DNA of 64,000 nucleotides, from the NCBI RefSeq assembly GCF_018324685.1, contig NZ_AP023354.1:2480001-2544000 (forward strand). The letters are read 5' to 3'. The stretch is from Actinocatenispora sera (GTDB lineage Bacteria; Actinomycetota; Actinomycetes; Mycobacteriales; Micromonosporaceae). Of the stretch, positions 48,981 through 57,358 are shown piece by piece. The notes beneath the pieces are model-generated. The model saw only the letters and a program-made list of their open reading frames with translations, did not search any database and was not told the DNA's origin. Position numbers and translations under genes: made by a program. Every line of letters starts with the position of its first letter. The stretch's first letter is position 1.

Positions 48981-50177
48981 GTGGGATCGTCAGCACCACG
49001 GCGGCGGCTCGCGCCGGTACCGCAGGGTCGCGCTCCGTGGGTGCTGCGCCGGCGCCGCCGACGGCTGCGGGCCAGCGCGGTCGGGCTGCCCTACGCGGCG
49101 GCCGGGATCGTGCTGGGCGTGCTGCTGCCCACCATCCACGGTGGACCGATGGTGGATGCCGACAAGGTGTCCGGCCTGCTGCAGGCCATGGCCGCCGGTC
49201 TGGTCGCGCTGACCGGCCTGGTCTTCTCGCTGCTGTCCACCGTGGTCCGGGCGGTCAGCACCAGCCTGTCGCCGCGGCTGATGCTGTTCCGCGACCATCC
49301 GCTGGTCTGGCACGCGCTGGGCCTGTTCGTCGGCGTGCTGCTGTTCGCGGTGACGGCCTCGCTGCAGGTCAGCCACGACCGCCGGATGTCGGTGGTGGTA
49401 CCGGTCGCGGCCGTCGTGCTCGTCCTCGGCTGCATGGCCGTCGGCGGGCGGTTGCAGCTGCGGGCGCTGTCCGAGGTCCAGTTCGAGGCGGTGCTGCAAC
49501 GGGTCACCGGGCAGGGTCTGCGGGTGCTCGCCCGGCTGTACCCACACGAGTACCACGCGGCACCCGAGCCGGTGTCTCTGTCGCCGGTGTCGCGCACGGT
49601 GGTCTGGCCGAACCGGTACGCGCTGCTGCAACAGGTCGACCTGCCGACGCTGACCGCGATCGCCGTCGAGCACGACTGCACCATCTCGCTCGGCTACCTG
49701 CCGGGGATGACGATCCCGTTTCGCGGCACCGCGTTGCGGGTGCACGGCGACGACCCCGGCGTACCGGACGCGGCGCTGCTGGCGGCCCTGGACGTGGGCG
49801 TGGACCGCACCTTCGACCAGGATCCGCTGCTCGCCTTCCGGCTGCTCAACGACATCGCGCTGCGGGCGCTGTCGACCGCGATCAACGACCCGTACACGGC
49901 GGTACGGGCCGTCGACGGGCTCGCCGACCTGCTGCGCGCGGTCGCCGACCGGGACCTCGACATCGGCACCGTCCGCGCCGACGACGGCCGCCCGCTGGTG
50001 GTCGCGCCGCTGCCGGACTGGCCGCGGTTCGTCGCCGCCGCCACCGAGGTCCTGCCGTACCTGGGTGCCGCGCCGATGGTGCGCGACCGGGTACTGCGGA
50101 TGCTCGACGACACCGCCGCGGCCGCGCCGCCCGACCGCCGCGTCGCGTTGACGACCGCGGCCGGCCCGCTGCGATGA
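48981..50177 (+). CDS. DUF2254 family membrane protein
   Basis: A 398-residue protein with a basic N-terminus, four membrane helices in the first 170 residues (L-P-Y-A-A-A-G-I-V-L-G-V-L-L, V-A-L-T-G-L-V-F-S-L-L, and so on) and a soluble C-terminal part with F-D-Q-D-P-L-L-A-F-R-L-L-N-D-I-A-L-R-A-L-S, the DUF2254 signature. The function of the family is unknown. GGAGG about 8 nt before GTG 48981 supports the start. Confidence 0.85.
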   Translation: MGSSAPRRRLAPVPQGRAPWVLRRRRRRLRASAVGLPYAAAGIVLGVLLPTIHGGPMVDADKVSGLLQAMAAGLVALTGLVFSLLSTVVRAVSTSLSPRLMLFRDHPLVWHALGLFVGVLLFAVTASLQVSHDRRMSVVVPVAAVVLVLGCMAVGGRLQLRALSEVQFEAVLQRVTGQGLRVLARLYPHEYHAAPEPVSLSPVSRTVVWPNRYALLQQVDLPTLTAIAVEHDCTISLGYLPGMTIPFRGTALRVHGDDPGVPDAALLAALDVGVDRTFDQDPLLAFRLLNDIALRALSTAINDPYTAVRAVDGLADLLRAVADRDLDIGTVRADDGRPLVVAPLPDWPRFVAAATEVLPYLGAAPMVRDRVLRMLDDTAAAAPPDRRVALTTAAGPLR

Positions 50178-50382
50178 GCCGGCGCGGTCCGCCGCGGGCA
50201 GCGCCGGCCCACCCCGGCCGGCGCCCGATGGGGCGCGTCCGCGTCACGTTTCGCGGCCCCACTCGGTGGTTCGTTGGGGGAGCACCAGGTCCGGACGGAT
50301 CGACGCCGGTCGTTACGTCGGGACAGCCAAGGTGGCCGTGCGGTCGCCGGCCACCATCGACAGGAGCACATGGGGGGATTCG

Positions 50383-51063
50383 ATGAGAGCACGTACGGCG
50401 TCGCGCTGGGCGACGGTGGTGTTGGCGGCATCGCTGATCGGTGCCGGACTCGGTGCGCCCGGCGCGGCGCTCGCCGCACCGGGCGACAACGGCGACGTGA
50501 AGATCCACAACTCCGGTACCCCGGTCGAGGACCCGAGTGACGAGCCGAAGGTGTGCGTGTTCTACCTGGACGCATTCGGCTTCGACGGGTTGCAGGAGGT
50601 CAGCTGGCACATCAACCAGCAGCCGCCGACCGGAACCGCACAGGTCAAGGCAGGCACGATCACGCTCGATGCGAACGGTAACGGCCATACGGCGGACATG
50701 ACCCTGCCGAACGGGCACTACAAGCTGTTCTGGACCTGGGAGGGCCAGCACGGCGCCGCCAAGCACAAGGTGTTCTGGGTCGAGTGTGCCAGCCCGTCGC
50801 CGTCGGTCAGCCCGTCGGATTCGGTGAGCCCGTCAACGCCGGTCAGCCCGTCGAATTCGGTGAGCCCGTCGACGCCGGTGAGCCCGTCCGGTTCGGCGAG
50901 CCCGACGTCGGCCGCGCCGGTGTCGCCGCAACCCAGTGGTTCCGGCTCGGCCGGCCCGACGCTGCCGGTCACCGGTACGCCGCTGGGCGTGCTGGCCGCG
51001 ATCGCCGGGGCCCTGGTGGCCGGTGGTATCGCCCTGCGGATCCGGATGCGGCGCCACCGCTGA
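50383..51063 (+). CDS. surface protein with LPXTG-type cell-wall anchor
   Basis: A 226-residue exported protein: signal peptide (about 1-31, A-L-A-A-P), a globular region with W-H-I-N-Q-Q and H-Y-K-L-F-W-T-W-E, a Ser-Pro-rich stalk of repeated V-S-P-S-x units (about 140-180), the sortase motif L-P-V-T-G, a hydrophobic helix and the basic end R-I-R-M-R-R-H-R. It should be attached to peptidoglycan by a sortase; none is encoded nearby. GGGGGG precedes ATG 50383. The stalk DNA is an imperfect tandem repeat (50806-50900). Confidence 0.85.
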   Translation: MRARTASRWATVVLAASLIGAGLGAPGAALAAPGDNGDVKIHNSGTPVEDPSDEPKVCVFYLDAFGFDGLQEVSWHINQQPPTGTAQVKAGTITLDANGNGHTADMTLPNGHYKLFWTWEGQHGAAKHKVFWVECASPSPSVSPSDSVSPSTPVSPSNSVSPSTPVSPSGSASPTSAAPVSPQPSGSGSAGPTLPVTGTPLGVLAAIAGALVAGGIALRIRMRRHR

Positions 51064-51076
51064 GCGCCACCCGCTC

Positions 51077-51107
51077 GCTTCCCCCGCGGTGACGTCGCGG
51101 GGGAAGC
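51077..51107. terminator. 12-bp perfect hairpin after the LPXTG-protein gene
   Basis: GCTTCCCCCGCG pairs with CGCGGGGGAAGC around 7 nt. Confidence 0.8.
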
Positions 51108-51138
51108 TGGGCCGCGGCGCCCAACCGGCTGCAGACGG

Positions 51139-51171
51139 TCTCGGCCTCGACGGAACCCGTCGAGGCCGAGA
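51139..51171. terminator. 15-bp perfect hairpin after the sulfatase gene
   Basis: TCTCGGCCTCGACGG pairs with CCGTCGAGGCCGAGA around AAC, 14 bp beyond the end of the minus-strand sulfatase gene. Confidence 0.8.
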
Positions 51172-51185
51172 ACCGTGCCGCCGGG

Positions 51186-53528
51186 CTACTCGCGGCGGGC
51201 GATCGCGACCGCTTCCTTCTCCAGATCGACGTAGGGCTCCCCGGACACGTCGACAACGGCCTGGTGGATGGTGCCGCCGACGAACTCGTACGGCGAGACG
51301 CCCGGGTAGTCATCGGTGACCGGCTCGGCCGGGTCGCTGCCGACGTTGAGCCCCTCGCCGACCAGCGAGAAGTTGCCGGGCTGGGTGGTGATCCGGCCCT
51401 CGCCGACCTTGCGGTCGTTGACGTAGAGCGTGAGCGTGCCGGTGGCCGGCATCGCCTCGCCCTCGCGTTCGAACACCGCCGCGAGCACCACCTCGCCGGT
51501 GGGTAGGTCGGTGTCGGACTCGACGACCTGCAGGTTGCTGCCGACGAAGTTGTACGCGTACTTCAGCCGGCGGTCCTTGACGTAGAGGCTGTGCCCGCCG
51601 AACCGGGCACCGTGCGAGAACAACACCCCGTTGGCGTCCGGCGAGTCGACGTCGACCGACACGGCGATCTGGTAGCTGCGGTTGCGGATGTTCACCGCCG
51701 CCGACTCGGGTACCTCGGCCGCGTCCGGGTAGTACACGTACCGGGGCCGGGGCGGGGACATCTGCGGCCGGGTCGGGTCGGCGAGAACCTCGACGGCGGT
51801 GCGGTCGTCCAGCGGCAGGCCGTGGTACTTGCCGGCCTCGTGGAACCAGATGTTGATCATCTCGCGCAGCTTCGTCGGATGCTCGGCCGCCAGATCGTGC
51901 ATCTCGGTGGGGTCCTCGTCGGTGTGGTACAGCTCCCAGCGGTCGTGTTCGAAGTTGCGCCAGCCCGACAGCGTCGGGTGCACCGAGACCGCCTTCCACC
52001 CGCGGTGCCAGATCGCCCGGGAGCCGAGCATCGAGAAGAACGCCGTCTGCTTGGGCGTCGGCGCGTCGGCGTCCTCGAACGTCGAGCGCAGGCTGACGCC
52101 CTCCAGCGGGACCTGCTGGAACCCCTTGACCTGTTCGGGCAGGTCGACGCCGAGGCAGTCGTAGACCGTCGAGACGATGTCGGTGGCATGGCAGTACTGG
52201 TTGCGCAGCTCGCCGCGCGCCTTGATGCCGCGCGGCCAGGAGATGATCAGCGGATCGGCCACGCCGCCCTCGAAGTTGTAGCGCTTCCACAGCTTGAACG
52301 GCGTGTTGAACGCCCACGCCCAGCCCGACGGGTAGTGGTTGTACGTCGCCGGCGAACCGATCTGGTCGAGGTAGCGCAGGTTCTCGGCCATGTCGTCCGG
52401 GATCGAGTTGAAGAACTTGTTCTCGTTCACCGATCCGTTCGGGCCACCCTCGCCGCTGGCGCCGTTGTCGGACACGAACACCACGAGCGTGTTGTCCAAC
52501 TCGCCGGAGGACTCCAGGAAGTCCAGCAGCCGGCCGATCTCGTGGTCGGTGTGCGACAGGAAACCCGCGTACACCTCGGCCATCCGGCAGAACAGCCGCT
52601 GCTCGTCGGCCGACAGGGAGTCCCACGGCCGCACCACGTCCAGCTCCGGCCACTTCGTTCCGTCGACGCTGGTCTCCTCGACGTACGGGTTGATCGGCGT
52701 CAGTTCGGCGTCGGCCGGCAGCACGCCGAGCTCCTTCTGCCGCTCCAACACCAGTTCCCGGTACCGCTCGTACCCCATGTCGAACTTGCCCGCGTACTTC
52801 TCGATCCATTCGGCCGGTGCGTGGTGCGGAGCGTGCGTGGCGCCGGGACAGAAGTACATGAAGAACGGCTTCTCCGGCGCTATCACCTTGGCGTCCTTGA
52901 CGAACTCGATCGCCTTGTCGGTGAGGTCGGTCGTGAGGTGGTAGCCCTCCGCCGGCGTCGACGGCTGCGGCACCGGGTGGTTGTCGTACACCAGGTCCGG
53001 GTACCACTGGTTGGTCTCGCCGCCGAGGAAGCCGTAGTAGCGCTCGAAACCGCGACCGATCGGCCAGTTCCGCTTCGAGGACGCCAGGTTCATCTCGTCC
53101 GACGAGCACAGATGCCACTTGCCGAGCATGTACGTGTTCCAGCCCATCTCGCCGAGCACCTCGGCGACCGTGGCGCATTCGAACGGTATGTGCCCGTTGC
53201 CGTTGGGGAAGCCGCTCGTGGCCTCGGCGATGCAGGCCATGCCGTTCGTCGTGTGATTGCGCCCGGTCAGCAGGCTGGACCGGGTCGGTGAGCACAACGC
53301 GGTCGTGTGCCAGTTGGTGTAGGTCAGCCCGGAGCGGGCCAACCGGTTGATGTTGGGCGTGTCGATGAGGCCGCCCCACGGCTGCGCTGCCGAGAACCCC
53401 ACGTCGTCGAGGACGATGTAGAGGACGTTCGGCGCGCCCTTCGGGGCGACCGGTTGGCGGTACGGCTCCCAGTCCGGCTCGGAATCCCGGATGTCGACGT
53501 TGATCACACCACTGAACTGCTTGGTCAT
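51186..53528 (-). CDS. type I arylsulfatase
   Basis: A 780-residue sulfatase. D41-D42 in Y-I-V-L-D-D-V-G and the C79-S-P-T-R-S-S-L-L-T-G-R motif, whose cysteine becomes formylglycine, define a type I sulfatase; G-K-W-H-L, H-A-P-H-H-A-P and V-F-V-S-D-N-G-A-S-G-E-G-G supply further active-site residues. The C-terminal about 170 residues form an extra beta-rich domain (S-H-G-A-R-F-G-G-H-S-L-Y-V) seen in large bacterial arylsulfatases. There is no signal peptide, so it is probably cytoplasmic. The formylglycine-generating enzyme is not encoded in this window. GGAGGG precedes ATG 53528. Confidence 0.92.
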   Translation of the reverse strand: MTKQFSGVINVDIRDSEPDWEPYRQPVAPKGAPNVLYIVLDDVGFSAAQPWGGLIDTPNINRLARSGLTYTNWHTTALCSPTRSSLLTGRNHTTNGMACIAEATSGFPNGNGHIPFECATVAEVLGEMGWNTYMLGKWHLCSSDEMNLASSKRNWPIGRGFERYYGFLGGETNQWYPDLVYDNHPVPQPSTPAEGYHLTTDLTDKAIEFVKDAKVIAPEKPFFMYFCPGATHAPHHAPAEWIEKYAGKFDMGYERYRELVLERQKELGVLPADAELTPINPYVEETSVDGTKWPELDVVRPWDSLSADEQRLFCRMAEVYAGFLSHTDHEIGRLLDFLESSGELDNTLVVFVSDNGASGEGGPNGSVNENKFFNSIPDDMAENLRYLDQIGSPATYNHYPSGWAWAFNTPFKLWKRYNFEGGVADPLIISWPRGIKARGELRNQYCHATDIVSTVYDCLGVDLPEQVKGFQQVPLEGVSLRSTFEDADAPTPKQTAFFSMLGSRAIWHRGWKAVSVHPTLSGWRNFEHDRWELYHTDEDPTEMHDLAAEHPTKLREMINIWFHEAGKYHGLPLDDRTAVEVLADPTRPQMSPPRPRYVYYPDAAEVPESAAVNIRNRSYQIAVSVDVDSPDANGVLFSHGARFGGHSLYVKDRRLKYAYNFVGSNLQVVESDTDLPTGEVVLAAVFEREGEAMPATGTLTLYVNDRKVGEGRITTQPGNFSLVGEGLNVGSDPAEPVTDDYPGVSPYEFVGGTIHQAVVDVSGEPYVDLEKEAVAIARRE

Positions 53529-53766
53529 TCGCCCTCCCCGGGACGAGACTCCGCCGGAACGCGGCTTCGTCGCAGGACTGCTCCGCGCAGATCTCCCGGC
53601 GGGCACAGGCGTTGGCGCACAACCGAAGGCCGTCCGTCGCAGTCGTGCCACGTATCCGTCGACTTTAGTGGAGCGAGCGTTCGCGCCGGAGCGGAACTCC
53701 GAACCAGCCACCGGTCTCGGCCCGACGCCGACCAGAAGGTCCACTGTGGAGCGCCGGTGCTTCCGG

Positions 53767-54441
53767 TCAGATCTGGACGGGGAACAGCGCGAGCGTGATG
53801 ATGCAGCCGACCAGGGCGATCCCGGCCAACGTGGTGAAGAACAGCTGGACGCGCCTCCCGCTGGCCTTGGTGGCCATGCCGGAGAAGAACAGGACGGTGG
53901 CGAAGACGACAGCCGTGAGCACGTAGTTGTCCGATCGCTGGTTCGCGGTGCGCGCCCGGGTGGCCAGTTTCTCCGCCCGCTCGACCAGCTGCTGCGAGCG
54001 CTGGTCGGCGGCCAGGCGGTACTGCGGCAGGTCGAACGGAGTCGCCGGGGCGTCCGGGTTCACCAGCGGATGCGTGTCGAGCCAGGCCCGCACGGCCGGC
54101 TTGAACTCCGGCCGGAAGCGTTCGAACAGGAAGCCGGAGACCGCGTTGGCGTTCGGCGTGTAGCTGCCGTGCGGCCGGACCGACGGATCGGCGACGATCT
54201 CCGCGTTCAGCGCGTTGAGCCACGCGGTGAACGACACGACGTCGATGGTGCGTTGCTGGCTGGCGAGCGTCTGCGCCCGGCTCGCCTCGGCCCGGTCCGC
54301 GCCGGCCGAGGCGTACGAGTTGGCCTGCACGCCGCTCCACTTGGCGCTCTCGAACCCGGCCCACGCGGTACCGACCGCGGCCAGCGCCATGAACAGCGCC
54401 ACGACCAGATCGAACCGGGAGTGTCGGGCGTCGTCCGGCAT
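53767..54441 (-). CDS. uncharacterised membrane protein with three helices (DUF4337-like)
   Basis: A 224-residue protein with one N-terminal helix (about 12-30), a long soluble part containing W-A-G-F-E-S-A-K-W-S-G-V-Q-A and a helical E-K-L-A-T-R-A segment, then two C-terminal helices (about 172-190 and 200-220). The layout resembles DUF4337-type proteins, but I cannot confirm the family. It lies 12 bp after another membrane-protein gene on the same strand, so they are probably one operon. Confidence 0.7.
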   Translation of the reverse strand: MPDDARHSRFDLVVALFMALAAVGTAWAGFESAKWSGVQANSYASAGADRAEASRAQTLASQQRTIDVVSFTAWLNALNAEIVADPSVRPHGSYTPNANAVSGFLFERFRPEFKPAVRAWLDTHPLVNPDAPATPFDLPQYRLAADQRSQQLVERAEKLATRARTANQRSDNYVLTAVVFATVLFFSGMATKASGRRVQLFFTTLAGIALVGCIITLALFPVQI

Positions 54442-54453
54442 CCGGTCGCCGCC

Positions 54454-55728
54454 TCACACCGCGTCGGGGGTCGGCACCGGGGCCGGCGCGGCCGGTGCGG
54501 TGGCGCGGGCGAGGATCTCCACCACCAGTATCAGCGCAAGCAGGCCGAGGCCGAAGCCGATCGCGCTGTTCACCCCGGCGCCGGTGAACACGAAACCGAG
54601 CAGTGCCAGCACGAGGGCGGCGATGTCGATGGCCACGTGGTACCGGCGCAGCACCCGCGGCACCGGTCCGAGTGGCAGGCCGGTACCGGCCAGCGCGGCA
54701 CCGGTGGCGTCCAGGCCGCGGCCGGTGGCGCGCCGCAGCACGACCGCGGGCCGGGCCGGCCCGGCGAGCCAGCAGACGATCGCGAGCAGCGCGCCGAGCA
54801 CCGCGATCACCCGGTACGCCTGGTGGGGGCGGCCGAGCACCTGATCGAGGATGTGCTCGACCGCGGTGGGCGAATGCACCTGCGGCGGCAGGTTGTTCAG
54901 GTAGTACGCGCGCAGCACCGCCATGGCGGCCAGCAGCAGCAGCGCGCCGACCGCGAGGAACACGCCGACCACGAGCAGCCCGCGGCGGTGCGCCGGGGCC
55001 ACCGCGACGGCGATCGCGAGCAGTACCAGGCAGACCCACGGCAGCCAGGTCGCCACCGTGTTCAGCAGCGTCACGTAGGTGCGCAGCTTCGGCAGCTGCG
55101 CCGAGGAGAACAGCACGAACTCGACGTTCACCGCCGGGATCTTGCTGGCCAGCCCGAACCCCCGCGCCTCCAGCCGTTTCTTGACCGTGGCGATCAGCGC
55201 ACCCAGGTCGACCGACACGGTGGTGCCCTCGCTCTTGATCGCGGTGGAGCCGTGGCCGGTCAGTACCGCGTCGAGGTTCTTGTGCGCGGCCCGGATGGCC
55301 GCGTCCCAGGCCTGGGCGAACGCGTCGCTGTGCACGATCGCGGTGATCTGCCGGGAGACGAACGACTCGGCACCGCTGACGGCCGGGCCGACCAGCGAGT
55401 TGACCGCGGGCGGCGCGCCCTGCTCGCGCAACCAGGCCGATGCCTCACGGGCGAGGCGGTCCAGGTCGACCCGCTCGGTCACCTCGGTGGTCAACCGGCG
55501 CGCGATCGCGTCCTGCACCGCGGGATCGCGGGCCAGCGGCGACATGGTGGCGACGAACCGGTCGGTGTCGAGCACCTGGTTGCGGGCGAACACCGCGAGC
55601 ACCGAGACCATCGCGAGCAGCGTGGCGACGGTCATCAGCGCGACCGCGCCGACCCACCGCCCGGCCCGGGTACCGCGGCCCATCGTCCGCGCCGTACCGG
55701 TGGTCGCGTGCGGTTGCGCTCCGGCCAT
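54454..55728 (-). CDS. uncharacterised multi-pass membrane protein
   Basis: A 424-residue protein: one N-terminal helix (about 27-47), an extracytoplasmic region of about 170 residues with A-R-D-P-A-V-Q-D-A-I-A-R-R-L-T and conserved-looking V-D-L-G-A-L-I, then about five or six helices from residue 215 and a Pro/Ala-rich tail. The overall plan is common in actinobacteria without a known role. GAGGG precedes ATG 55728; M at 55683 is an alternative. It is cotranscribed with the three-helix protein downstream. Confidence 0.75.
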   Translation of the reverse strand: MAGAQPHATTGTARTMGRGTRAGRWVGAVALMTVATLLAMVSVLAVFARNQVLDTDRFVATMSPLARDPAVQDAIARRLTTEVTERVDLDRLAREASAWLREQGAPPAVNSLVGPAVSGAESFVSRQITAIVHSDAFAQAWDAAIRAAHKNLDAVLTGHGSTAIKSEGTTVSVDLGALIATVKKRLEARGFGLASKIPAVNVEFVLFSSAQLPKLRTYVTLLNTVATWLPWVCLVLLAIAVAVAPAHRRGLLVVGVFLAVGALLLLAAMAVLRAYYLNNLPPQVHSPTAVEHILDQVLGRPHQAYRVIAVLGALLAIVCWLAGPARPAVVLRRATGRGLDATGAALAGTGLPLGPVPRVLRRYHVAIDIAALVLALLGFVFTGAGVNSAIGFGLGLLALILVVEILARATAPAAPAPVPTPDAV

Positions 55729-56017
55729 GTCCGCCACCCTCCCGACGCCGGGCGGCGACCGGACCCCACAGCCGCCCGAGCAGACTTGAGCGTACGGTTC
55801 CGACTTGGTTGCCCAACGTGGTTTCGGGCAATTTGCCACGTGCGGTCGACGCCGCGCCCGCCGCCGGACACGTCCGGCCCCGCGGCGTGAACCAGCGGCC
55901 GGAAGGGAACCGACCGAGCCTCGCCGGCGGCCCCTATCGGCTGGCCGCCGGCCGGATATCACCCCTGGCCACGGGTGCAGGACGTACCGTCAGGGCAATC
56001 TCGCGGGAGGGGGAATC

Positions 56018-56536
56018 ATGGCTCGCCAGACTGGATTCGCGGCGCTGACCGGTGCGATGTTCGCCGCGACGATGCTGATCATGGTTGGCGTCTTCGAGAT
56101 CATCGCCGGTATCACCGCGATCTTCCGAAACCAGTTCTTCGTCACGGTCCGTAACTACACGTTCAACCTCGACACGACCGCGTGGGGCTGGATACACCTC
56201 GCTCTCGGCGCGCTGCTGGTGATCACCGGCGTGGCGCTGATGTCCGGCCGTACCTGGGCGGCGGTGACCGGACTGGTGCTCGCGGCGCTGTCCGCGATCA
56301 ACAACTTCTTCTTCCTGCCGTACTACCCGCTCTGGGCGATCGTCGTGATCGCGGTGGACGTGTTCGTCATCTGGTCGCTCGCCACCATGCTCGGCGCGAC
56401 CTCGGCCGCCCGGGACGGCGAAATGCCACCGGCCGCGACCGGCCGGACGCAGTCGGGTCGCTCCGACGTCAAGACGCCCCGGCCGGCCGGAGCCGAGCAA
56501 TCGACCCGGCAGGAACCCCCGGTCACCCGCGGCTGA
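56018..56536 (+). CDS. four-helix membrane protein (DUF7144-like), first gene of a three-gene operon
   Basis: A 172-residue protein with four helices: M-I-M-V-G-V-F-E-I-I-A-G-I at about 20-35, W-G-W-I-H-L-A-L-G-A at about 55-75, W-A-A-V-T-G-L-V-L-A-A-L at about 82-100 and I-V-V-I-A-V-D-V-F-V-I at about 108-125. A hydrophilic tail follows. This matches the small actinobacterial DUF7144-type proteins often found with DUF6325 and SHOCT proteins. GGGAGGGGG lies before ATG 56018 and TACCGT at 55985-55990 may be its -10. The function is unknown. Confidence 0.78.
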   Translation: MARQTGFAALTGAMFAATMLIMVGVFEIIAGITAIFRNQFFVTVRNYTFNLDTTAWGWIHLALGALLVITGVALMSGRTWAAVTGLVLAALSAINNFFFLPYYPLWAIVVIAVDVFVIWSLATMLGATSAARDGEMPPAATGRTQSGRSDVKTPRPAGAEQSTRQEPPVTRG

Positions 56537-56580
56537 CCCCGGCGCCGCACACGCTGCAGCCGGGGGGAAGGAGACCAGCG

Positions 56581-57006
56581 ATGGGCCGTGGCCCGATGGA
56601 GTTCGTGGTCGTCGAGTTTCCGACCACCACGATCGATCAACAGCTCGCCAGAGAACTGCGCGAGGTCGTCGCCTCGGGACTGGTCCGGGTCGTCGACGCC
56701 ATGGTGATCCGCCGCGACGAGGCCGGCACCGTGACGGTGCAGGAGTTCGCCGACCTGGGGCCCGAGACGACCCGGCCGTACGCGGACGTCGTCGGCACCA
56801 TCGAGGGGCTGATCGCGGACGAGGACGCCGCCGACATCGCCACCCGGGTGCAGCCCGGTACCAGCGCGCTGGTCGTGCTGCTGGAACACCTGTGGCTGTC
56901 CGGTCTCGCCGGCGCAATGGCCGCGGCCGGTGGCCGGGTCGTGTTCACCGAACGGATCCCCGCCCCGGTGGTGGACCAGGTCCTCGCCGAGCGCGCCGCG
57001 AGCTGA
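56581..57006 (+). CDS. DUF6325/DUF1269-like protein, second gene of the operon
   Basis: A 141-residue protein beginning M-E-F-V-V-V-E-F-P, with V-R-V-V-D-A-M-V-I-R-R-D-x-x-G-T-V in the first half and G-T-S-A-L-V-V-L-L-E-H-L-W in the second. These patterns are characteristic of the DUF1269/DUF6325 group of small stress- or membrane-associated proteins. GGAAGGAG about 8 nt before ATG 56581 is strong. It sits between the DUF7144-like and SHOCT genes, with gaps of 44 and 12 bp. Confidence 0.8.
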   Translation: MGRGPMEFVVVEFPTTTIDQQLARELREVVASGLVRVVDAMVIRRDEAGTVTVQEFADLGPETTRPYADVVGTIEGLIADEDAADIATRVQPGTSALVVLLEHLWLSGLAGAMAAAGGRVVFTERIPAPVVDQVLAERAAS

Positions 57007-57018
57007 GAAGGGGTCGAG

Positions 57019-57345
57019 ATGTTCATGCGTCCAGGACTGCGCCGCGGGCCCGGCCTGCTCGGTGCGGTCGCCCGTACCGCCGTCGTCGCCGGCACCGCCA
57101 CCGCGGTGTCACGTGGGGTCAACCGGTCGCTGGACAACCGGGCACAGGATCGTGCCGAGGCCGCGGCCTACGAGCAGGCCGCGGCCCAGCAGCAACAGCC
57201 GGCCGCGCAGCCGGCGCAGCAACAGCCGCCGGCGCAGCAGGGTGATCTGATGGCCCAGTTGCAACGGCTCGCCGACCTGAGACAGCAGGGCCTGCTCGAC
57301 GACCAGGAGTTCGCCGCCGCCAAGGCGAAACTCCTCGCGTCCTGA
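57019..57345 (+). CDS. SHOCT-domain protein, third gene of the operon
   Basis: A 108-residue protein with a basic start M-F-M-R-P-G-L-R-R-G-P, a short hydrophobic stretch (G-A-V-A-R-T-A-V-V-A-G-T-A), a Gln/Ala/Pro-rich linker (about 50-75) and a C-terminal SHOCT domain (L-M-A-Q-L-Q-R-L-A-D-L-R-Q-Q-G-L-L-D-D-Q-E-F plus A-K-A-K-L-L). SHOCT helices mediate oligomerisation in many bacterial envelope proteins. The gene ends 13 bp from the convergent corA-like gene without an obvious terminator. Confidence 0.87.
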   Translation: MFMRPGLRRGPGLLGAVARTAVVAGTATAVSRGVNRSLDNRAQDRAEAAAYEQAAAQQQQPAAQPAQQQPPAQQGDLMAQLQRLADLRQQGLLDDQEFAAAKAKLLAS

Positions 57346-57358
57346 GCGGCGAGCCGGG

